Assembly: GCA_004194705.1 (NCBI GenBank)
Contig: SADC01000865.1
Span: 124,001-188,000 of the forward strand
Length of the DNA stretch: 64,000 nt
DNA from: Ditylenchus dipsaci
Lineage: Eukaryota > Nematoda > Chromadorea > Rhabditida > Anguinidae
Direction: 5' to 3'
Every line of letters starts with the position of its first letter. Position 1 is the stretch's first letter. Positions 59,701 through 64,000 of this stretch are shown here, piece after piece. The notes beneath the pieces are model-generated. The model worked only from the letters and a program-made list of their open reading frames with translations. It did no database searches and was not told where the DNA came from. The translations under genes and the position numbers were made by a program.

Positions 59701-62700
59701 AGACATCTGTTTTTGTTGGTTCTTCTTCTTCTTCTTTTCATCAATAATTAATTTGGCTCTGGTTTAGAGCAAAAAGAGTGTGCTAAATGCCGAGCCTCTC
59801 CCGCCAGGATCACCCAAAAGAAGTATTGCAAGAGAGAGTACGGTAAGGCTTTCTTGGATATTTAATATTCCAACCTATCGGTGCTAAACTATTTCCGTAA
59901 CTTCATTGGTGTCTTCCGCAGGAGCGTAGTGGATATGTACTGCAGATTTCTGAAATGGCATAAAAATTATCTATAAAAATATACAGTTCTCAAACCGCAG
60001 CTTTCCTGCTGCCCATCAAATTAAGTAGCCAGCAGGGGTCAGCATAAAATCAACTTAGATAACTTTAAAAACCAAAATTATTGGTGGGTTAGACTAACAA
60101 CGGAGGGATCCTCACTGCGACCGTAGGAAACTCTTTTTTGTGAATTATCGAAGAGCGTTCCCAATTTCCTTATGGATCTGGCCCCAGCTCTAAAAGCCTT
60201 TGAAAATAGGACAACGGGTATTCCAAATCGGTCTCTATATTCGTGGTTTTCATTAACTGGCTCATTGATTTGGGTTATTGCTTTAGTTTTTGAAGACTTT
60301 TGAGCTCGGGACCACCACCCATAATGAATCTAGTTGCATCGTCTCCACAACATAAATGACTCTATCACAATTTTAAGTGTAAGCGTGAATGTTTTTGGTA
60401 TTATGAACACCCCCTACATTGACACTTACAATTGTAATAGGACAATCAAGTTTCACAGGTCACAGTCATAGTCCCACTTTTGTAGGATTCACAGGATATT
60501 ATTCTATTTGTCCGAAAAGAATTACCACTTCAAATGTGTTTTTCGATAAAATTTGGTTTTTGGGCGGGGCTCCGAATGAAAAATTTCGAAAAAGGACATT
60601 TGGGTGAAAAAAGGACATTTTGACTGTTTTTGAAGTAAAAGGGTCATTTTATCCAGTGCTTGTTGCCATTTTGAAGCGAAAAAAAAAAAAGATTTTGACT
60701 GAATTTTCAAAAATGAAAAAAGTTTTGGGTGACAAAAAAAGGACAAATCTTTTTAAAAAGGACGATTCGAAGCCCTGATTTTTAGGGTGAGTGAATTCTA
60801 GGTCTAAAATTTTACAAAGACCATTGTTGTATTACTAAGCTCTGATACGTTTCCTAGACAAACTGTAGAAACCGTACTATCTGACTAGGCTCAGAAGACA
60901 GCCGATCTGCAATTTAAAACAAACATTTCCAGACATTACATCCACCTTTAAAATTAAACACTAATAGAAAAAAGTAACAAAAGACATGATATCCAAAAGA
61001 CAATTTTATTCCCACCATGACAACAAAACGCAATACACTTGTGTGATAGGGAAACAATACTTCATTTTCGCTACTGCTGCTTTTGCTGGAGGTCAATTCG
61101 GCTAAAGATCTTTTCGAAAGAGCACACTGAAATACGGAACAGATGAAAAGAACAAGGTTGCCAACAAGGAACTTACTGATCAACGGAAAGGCAATGTCTG
61201 AATACAGGATCATAGCCACGGCCATTAGGATAGTTGAAGCAATCGCCTGTAAATAGAATGGATTATTAGCAAAGCACCGTATATACTCACCTTAAAAATG
61301 TAAAGCACTGGAGTCGATGCAATCGGAGCATAAAGCACATGTTGGTAGCAGGCTGGAAAATTGGCCTATGTAGAACATTAAAACCACTAATCGATTTCAA
61401 ACACTCACCTAGAATGGCGAATCCAGGTGCCAAAGCGCAAGCGACCACTGAAAAAAGCATGAGGAGAGCTGGCACCACGGTGAACTTCATTGTCACTCTC
61501 TGAGCTTGATAATTCTAACACGGAAAATTTTAGTTTTGATTCGAAAACAATGCAAATCTACAAGGGCAACAAGCATAGGACAAAAATGCGAAAAATCGAA
61601 AAATACAGACAAGAAAAATATTTTGGCAGGTACAAAATTTTTTGGAGCCAATTCAAATGTGCCATAAGAAATTTCAACCTTTTTACTTCTTTTCTTGTAT
61701 TTTCGCTCAGGGTTCGCATATGTTTTGATTTTTCAGTGGTTTTTGGTCCAATAAGTGCTTTTTGACCGTCTGGTGCACTTCTATCAGGAATTTTCTGGGT
61801 TTTTCGGTCTAGTAGAGAGCATATAAATTCTTTTTTGTGAAACCATCTGTCAGCTTAGTTTCTGCTAGTTTCATCCGGTATATCGAAGTTTGCGATTTTT
61901 CTCGATTACAATAAATTGCTTGTCCCCAACAGGGTTGAACATCGAAACAAATTAACACTTGTAGCATATAAAATCACTGCTTATACTTTTGACAATTAAA
62001 AACCCAGGCAATTTAGCTGCCCAAGTCAGTGTGGTCAGTCGAGAATTAGTGGAAGGCTGGATTAAATACAAACTGCAAGTGGGGACAGTCTTCAAACGAC
62101 GAAGTGATTCGATCAAAATGCGTCGAGGTATCCAACACAACTTCTGGCTGTCCAATGCAATGGTCATTTGCAAATGTCCAAAGCTGAAGATCGGCAAGAA
62201 GTACCTACTAATGGGTATGTTTTTTGGAAAATTCATGATGGAAAAGTGTTTTAATATCGAGTTTTAGGAAGAGATGACATGAATAAAGCTGGCCACCCAG
62301 GCATTGTTTTTAATAGGTAAGGTGTATGACTGTAAGATTGATTCGAGTGATAGATTCTGAGACAATGGTACATTTAGGGCCGAGTTTAAGTCCTTAATGT
62401 CAAGTTGTTTGAACACTTACTGCATGCTTCTCGGAACTGCTTCAAAATATAGACAAAGAAATTTATATCGTTCACCACGTCCTACATATTAGAATTGTGT
62501 TATCCGGTCCATATACTATATCCGACTATATATATGGTAAATTGAAATTCTAATTCTACAGTTAGATTTTTTACAAGTTCCTTCATTATTTTTTTCACAG
62601 CCAGTCCAATTAATTGACTGTGAATTTCTGCCGTGATTTAAAAGTGAGGTTTTGCTTACAGTTGACCACATATTTTGTCATTCAGCTTTTCATTCATAAT

Positions 62701-63823
62701 TAACCTTAAAATTGACTAAAGTCGAACCTCTTTTAACCACCACTCTAGGCGACCGCCCTTAGGGTGGCGGTTAACTGAGGAATCAGATGACGGGAATAGG
62801 CCAATCTCATCCAAATGAAGAAAATTTCGCGTGGCTGTTAACCGAGGGTGGTGGTTAAGTGGGTGGCGGATAACCGTGGTTCGACTGTATTTATAGCAGG
62901 GATGTGATCCATTCTTATTAATAAGATTTGTTATTTTTTCGGTACTCCAAATCCTATTTATTTTTAAGAATTTTACGTCAAAATCTTATTTTTTAACACA
63001 AAGAAGGCAATAAGCACTGGTTAAAATGGCATATTTCGCCGAAAATACCCTAAAATCTTCTTATTTTCAAAATTTTGAGATCTCATGGCTGATTTATAGT
63101 TGTTGTCAGTGTTGTGAGTGGCACCGGTGCGGCTCCGGCACCGGTCGCTCACGGCACCGCGCCGGTGCCGTGAGCTGGTGCCGGTGCCGAAATTTTTGAG
63201 AGTCGGTGCCGTGAGCCGGTGCCGAAATTTTCAGGGTCAGTGCCATGAGCCGGTGCCGGTGCTGCAATTTTCAAAGTCGGTGCCGTGAGCTGGTGCCGGT
63301 GCCGGATTTTTAAGGTCGGTGTAGTAAATCGGTGCCGGTGCCGAAATTCCAAAAAAAAATGAAATTACATCGGTGCGGCACCGGCACCAGGCAGCTCACG
63401 GCACCGCACCGGTGCCGTGAGCTGCCTGGTGCCGAAAATTTTTCGGTCGGTGCCGTGAGCTGGTGCCGGTGCCTGAATTTTCACGATCGGTGCCGTGAAC
63501 CGGTGCCGAAATTTTGGGGGTCGGTGCCGTGAGCTGGTGCCGGTGCCTGAATTTTCACGATCGGTGCCGTGAACCGGTGCCGAAATTTTTGGGGTCGGTG
63601 CCGTGAGCTGGTGCCGGTGCCGCAATTCTAAGATTTACAACACTGGTTGTTGTGCACAGTTTATCATCTGTTTTGCAGATATACCATAATGATGGAGTGG
63701 AATGAAGACTTGATAGATAAACTCGATCGCTTTTCTCGGCGCAACCACCAGTGCGCTTCTAATGCCTACTCCATCTCGGCAGTGGTCAGAAAACAAGAAG
63801 ACGGAAGTGAGCGCAAATACTAG
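35751..63823 (+). CDS. unc-6: Netrin (UNC-6-like secreted axon-guidance protein)
   Basis: Seventeen exons: 35751-35980, 42517-42693, 42744-42939, 50988-51098, 51157-51213, 51427-51697, 51741-51782, 52338-52369, 56267-56291, 56345-56427, 56484-56564, 58830-58979, 59524-59571, 59768-59842, 62017-62214, 62268-62316, 63679-63823; about 656 residues (UNC-6 is about 610). Exon 1 has a signal peptide ([14 protein letters not shown]) then AYFSQF and [19 protein letters not shown], the start of the laminin N-terminal domain. That domain continues through [37 protein letters not shown] and [15 protein letters not shown]. Three laminin-EGF repeats follow ([22 protein letters not shown] with [24 protein letters not shown] with GQCICKPG). 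The C-terminal netrin (C345C) domain has [15 protein letters not shown] and [15 protein letters not shown]. Netrins are secreted cues read by DCC/UNC-40 and UNC-5 receptors. Exon 6 needs a one-base frame change between about 51445 and 51540 to join GLYGLAIDD to [13 protein letters not shown]. Confidence 0.93.
35981..36950. other. Netrin intron 1, first part
   Basis: Non-coding. Holds a short pogo-like MITE at 36110-36198 (GTCAGACCTCGGTTATCCGA ... GGATAACCGAGGTTTGACTG). Nothing else recognisable. Confidence 0.5.
36990..37182. repeat. Foldback with ACAACAGGGGGGACCA motif
   Basis: GCGACAATAAAACGCTTTTT, GCCCTGG and CTGTTGTTT on the left return as AACAACAGGGGGGACCAAGG and AAGCATCCTATTGTCGTA on the right. 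The same G-rich motif recurs in foldbacks at 39496-39615 and 53027-53323. Confidence 0.6.
37183..37726. other. Repeat-poor part of netrin intron 1
   Basis: No transposon ends or tandem arrays. Mixed composition with motifs such as TGATTAATTATAATTGATC (37344-37362), a TAAT-rich homeodomain-type site. Could carry regulatory sequence; this is inference only. Confidence 0.25.
37735..37955. mobile_element. hAT-type MITE, 8-bp target duplication
   Basis: Ends CAGGGTTCG / CGAACCCTG flanked by AACTATAA (37727-37734 and 37956-37963). The ends resemble those of hAT element 2 (CAGGGCTTCG), which could be its source of transposase. Confidence 0.85.
38077..38316. mobile_element. TTAA-flanked MITE
   Basis: TTAAAGGACCCTGTCTC at the left, GACAGGGCTCTTTAA at the right. 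The interior has AATGGTCCCGCGCCATTTTA and its complement, and the palindrome TTGGTTTCTAACACAAC / TTTTGTTAGAACCCAAG. Clearly related to 50229-50470. Confidence 0.7.
38553..38903. mobile_element. hAT-type MITE with GGCGCC-rich subterminal blocks
   Basis: Ends CATACTTGCACGG / CCGTGCAAGTATG flanked by CTTGTGAT (38545-38552 and 38904-38911). Clusters of GGCGCC lie beside both ends in otherwise AT-rich DNA. Confidence 0.88.
38952..39191. mobile_element. TA-flanked MITE, CCGTATTTC ends
   Basis: TACCGTATTTCTTCTAATAA at the left and TTATTAGAGGAAATACGGTA at the right; TA is the likely target site, as in mariner-type elements. A decayed relative lies at about 40655-40845 (CGAGCTCTATCAA, ATAAGCGCAAC). 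Confidence 0.75.
39496..39615. repeat. Short foldback
   Basis: GGCGCTACTGGAGTTTCCGG ... CTTGGTCCCCCTGTTGT, then AGCTTGGGGACCAAGCTG ... GGCAACTCCAGTAGTGCC. Preceded by a CACTCTCACTCA simple repeat at 39370-39490. Confidence 0.6.
39770..40060. other. Repeat-poor part of netrin intron 1
   Basis: No transposon signature; ordinary composition with a short TATGT/GTGTG tract. Possible regulatory DNA, by inference only. Confidence 0.2.
40104..40439. repeat. Foldback with GGGAGGGACCCTGAATGTGA arms
   Basis: The left arm AGGGGAGGGACCCTGAATGT returns inverted as ACATTCAGGGTCCCTCCC-type sequence at 40415-40438. Inner segments (GGGTCAGC / CCAAGTTCC) are less well matched. No coding content and no flanking duplication found. 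Confidence 0.6.
40845..42030. other. Netrin intron 1, last third
   Basis: No gene. Contains a decayed relative of the TTCGAG/CTCGAA repeat of MULE element A (41170-41235) and a repeat-poor stretch at 41690-41900. Confidence 0.4.
42031..42110. mobile_element. Short pogo-like MITE
   Basis: TCCTCGATAATCCGCC ... CTGACCGGTCACATGGGGTG ... GGATTATTGAGGTTTGACT. Same family as 23596, 34578, 36110 and 62719, but with a truncated left end. Confidence 0.6.
43273..46329 (+). pseudogene. hAT transposase, disrupted
   Basis: Exons 43273-43478, 43521-43744, 43787-43904, 43949-44337, 44381-about 44460, 45329-45485, 45532-45690, 45734-45997 and 46042-46329. Visible blocks: a Cys/His finger ([20 protein letters not shown] then [10 protein letters not shown]), [20 protein letters not shown] (first catalytic Asp), [15 protein letters not shown] (second Asp), [16 protein letters not shown], and the C-terminal [20 protein letters not shown] (catalytic Glu in VERVFS). 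It has a frame change near 44294, between YFKG and [13 protein letters not shown], and another in the exon after the insertion, between LFLQKFF and [16 protein letters not shown]. With the foldback in the middle it cannot make an intact enzyme as read. Confidence 0.85.
44461..45328. mobile_element. Foldback inserted in hAT transposon 2
   Basis: Arms of about 250 bp: GTTTAGAATGTGACCTTTTT ... GTGTAACATTGTAAAAAATG on the left, exact complement on the right. The inner part contains GCGCCCCCGAAGGGGCGC (a hairpin near 44890) and two inverted copies of the recurrent CTAAGGTAAGTGTGTG-type module. Splits the transposase gene between the GKVIDRI and [12 protein letters not shown] segments. Confidence 0.85.
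47612..47764. mobile_element. hAT-type MITE
   Basis: Ends TAGAGATGACG / CATCATCTCTA; flanks TATATAAG and TTTATAAG (one mismatch in 8). The interior is rich in CGGGACGGG / CCCGTCCCG. Confidence 0.75.
47806..49783 (-). mobile_element. MULE-type element D with transposase fragments
   Basis: An exact 9-bp direct repeat GAATACAAC at 47797-47805 and 49784-49792. The arms are tandem units GCGCCAAAATTTGCTCG (left, 47815-47975) and CGCGAGCAAATTTTGGC (right, 49620-49775). The interior has transposase-like exons on the minus strand. Confidence 0.88.
48307..49134 (-). pseudogene. MULE transposase fragment in element D
   Basis: Minus-strand exons read [19 protein letters not shown] with [16 protein letters not shown]; then [14 protein letters not shown]; then [36 protein letters not shown] and [12 protein letters not shown] before a stop. 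The LAFVPP-V-ECF step and the following helical region resemble the part of nematode MULE transposases between the catalytic core and the zinc finger. Assignment rests partly on its position between 9-bp-flanked tandem arms. The catalytic segment and SWIM finger are not seen. Confidence 0.55.
49793..50117. repeat. Foldback with ACTCGGAAATGGCCAT arms
   Basis: AATCCTCACTCGGAAATGGC at the left and GGCCATTTCCGAGTGATGAT at the right. Inner arms are TGTAGTTGAGATTCAGGGCT and AGCCCTGAATCTCAGCTACA. It starts at the base after the target duplication of element D. A relative lies at 54068-54443. Confidence 0.75.
50229..50470. mobile_element. TTAA-flanked MITE
   Basis: TTAAAGGGCCATTGC / GCAATGGCCCTTTAA-type ends (the right copy has a short extra segment before it). 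The interior palindrome TTGGTTTCTAACAAAAC / GTTGTGTTAGAAACCAAG is shared with 38077-38316. Confidence 0.75.
52370..53026. other. Netrin intron 8, first part
   Basis: Non-coding, no recognisable repeat; open minus-strand frames here have no motifs. Confidence 0.35.
53027..53323. repeat. Foldback with GGGGGGACCA motif
   Basis: GCATTGGTCTTGTTGAGA ... CGGTCCCCCCTGTTGT ... GTCAGCGTATGTTAGG, returning as CATACGCTGGCC ... AACAGGGGGGACCAGGG ... CAACAAGAATAGTGCCCAAT. The centre is near 53175. Confidence 0.65.
53324..54067. other. Repeat-poor part of netrin intron 8
   Basis: No gene or transposon ends recognised. Confidence 0.3.
54068..54443. repeat. Foldback with AATGAGTGAGGATT ends
   Basis: AATGAGTGAGGATT / AATCCTCACTCATT ends, next ACTCGGAAATGGACCTAACT and its complement GTTAGGGTCATTTCCGAGT, then GGTGCGATCGTGCAGCTTAG. 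The inner loop carries TCCTCACTCGGATTCTCACT repeats. Same family as 49793-50117. Confidence 0.75.
54444..55780. other. Netrin intron 8, non-coding
   Basis: No exon of the gene was found here and no clear transposon. Nothing further can be supported. Confidence 0.35.
55785..55905. repeat. Tandem repeat CATTGGCAAAAMGATGC
   Basis: Seven or so units of about 17-18 bp, such as CATTGGCAAAACGATGC and CATCGGCAAAAAGATGC. Both strands are open over it only because the unit is short and stop-free. Confidence 0.8.
56712..56911. mobile_element. TTAA-flanked MITE, strongly palindromic
   Basis: TTAAAGGACTTGCTTG / CAAGTATGGTCCTTTAA ends. The inner arms AATGCGCGCGGGACACTTCT and AGAAGTGTCCCGCGCGCATT are perfect over at least 20 bp. 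A decayed relative lies at 1699-1836. Confidence 0.8.
56980..57833. mobile_element. Foldback with CGCGACATTTCATTTC arms
   Basis: GGTAGGGTCACATTTCATAT at the left, GAAATGTGACCCTACC at the right, with tandem CGCGACATTTCATTTC units in both arms and the shared inner piece GGCCTGAAAGGTATTTTT. Flanks GATGGTGCG (56971-56979) and AATGGTGCG (57834-57842) match at 8 of 9 positions. Confidence 0.8.
58087..58333. mobile_element. Foldback of ACGAGTCGCTGTA units, 9-bp target duplication
   Basis: An exact direct repeat AAATCGACC at 58078-58086 and 58334-58342 encloses a palindrome made only of GACTCGTTACAGC units and their complement. The centre is near 58200. Confidence 0.85.
58334..58829. other. Netrin intron 11, remainder
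   Basis: Non-coding; no repeat recognised. Confidence 0.35.
59843..60900. other. Netrin intron 14, first part
   Basis: No exon. A weak MITE-like unit at about 60563-60778 has CGGGGCTCCGAATG at the left and ATTCGAAGCCCTG at the right, the latter like the end of hAT element 2. Confidence 0.4.
61005..61010 (-). terminator. Polyadenylation signal AATAAA
   Basis: About 60 bp downstream of the stop of the nested small membrane-protein gene. Confidence 0.6.
61071..61490 (-). CDS. Small three-membrane-segment protein, nested in netrin intron 14
   Basis: Four exons on the minus strand (61490-61409, 61352-61291, 61246-61177, 61126-61071) join in frame through introns of 45-56 bp and end in TAG, giving about 90 residues. 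The chain starts [20 protein letters not shown], a signal anchor or first membrane segment. It continues [20 protein letters not shown], then [20 protein letters not shown] (a strongly hydrophobic segment), and ends [13 protein letters not shown] with a polar tail. I do not recognise the family. A paralog with identical exon plan lies at 22728-24325, and conservation of frame between them supports this being a real gene. AATAAA lies on the minus strand at 61010-61005. Being inside an intron of the oppositely transcribed netrin gene, it must have its own promoter, upstream of 61490. Confidence 0.75.
62719..62890. mobile_element. pogo-like MITE
   Basis: AAAGTCGAACCTCTTTTAAC at the left and GGATAACCGTGGTTCGACTG at the right, with internal GACCGCCCTTAGGGTGGCGG. 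Same family as 34578-34752. Confidence 0.75.
63107..63645. mobile_element. hAT-type MITE carrying a GGTGCCGTGAGC array
   Basis: Ends CAGTGTTGT / ACAACACTG flanked by GTTGTTGT (63099-63106 and 63646-63653). Almost the whole interior is a tandem array of GGTGCCGTGAGCTGGTGCCG units with AAATTTT spacers, inverted once near 63340-63380. It lies in the last netrin intron, 33 bp before exon 17. Confidence 0.88.
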
Positions 63824-63987
63824 ATGTCACCCACTTACTCCGTCCCATGTGGTCATCACAACAATATCCAAGTCATGGATTAATATAAATTCAATATAGC
63901 TGCAAATTTCTCTTACATTTTCTTGTTCGAAACAAATACTCGCAAAGTATTGAAATACGAAGCCAAAGTTGAATGCTTTTATTAAAT

Positions 63988-63993
63988 AATAAA
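63988..63993 (+). terminator. Polyadenylation signal AATAAA of netrin
   Basis: AATAAA about 165 bp after the netrin stop codon. Confidence 0.6.
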
Positions 63994-64000
63994 TTCCCTA

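Overview
This is eukaryotic, AT-rich, repeat-packed DNA from an animal, most likely a nematode or a close relative. The main gene is a netrin whose mature start (AYFSQF), laminin domain, EGF repeats and C-terminal domain resemble UNC-6. Many introns are 42-60 bp and end in TTTTCAG or TTTTTAG, as is common in nematodes. I see no bacterial operons, rRNA genes, convincing tRNA genes or CRISPR arrays.

Layout. 0.2-1.1 kb: minus strand, last exons of a proteasome beta-2-like subunit gene and an unassigned basic exon. 1.1-4.7 kb: non-coding, with a tandem repeat. 4.7-9.0 kb: two Mutator-like (MULE) elements, one with a transposase fragment. 9.6-21.8 kb: a segment carrying a MITD1-like gene, present three times (truncated +, complete -, complete +). 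The two complete copies form a roughly 3.4 kb-arm palindrome with a hAT transposon exactly in the centre. 22.7-24.5 kb: a small three-membrane-segment protein gene. 25.2-26.9 kb: another MULE. 28.9-34.8 kb: foldback and nested repeats. 35.75-63.8 kb: the netrin gene in 17 exons, its introns filled with hAT, MULE, pogo-like, TTAA-flanked and foldback elements. Intron 14 also holds a paralog of the small membrane protein on the opposite strand.

How it fits together. The cellular genes look unrelated: proteasome, abscission/ESCRT (MITD1-like), an unknown membrane protein and axon guidance (netrin). The window is dominated by DNA transposons. At least four MULE-type elements, and several smaller foldbacks, have 9-bp target duplications and arms built from short tandem repeats. 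The arm sequence differs completely between elements while the design stays the same.

Several reading-frame breaks (netrin exon 6, the 24 kb membrane-protein copy, the second hAT) may be single-base errors rather than decay. One of the three MITD1-like copies differs from the other two mainly by shortened homopolymers. All calls come from reading the sequence; no searches were run.
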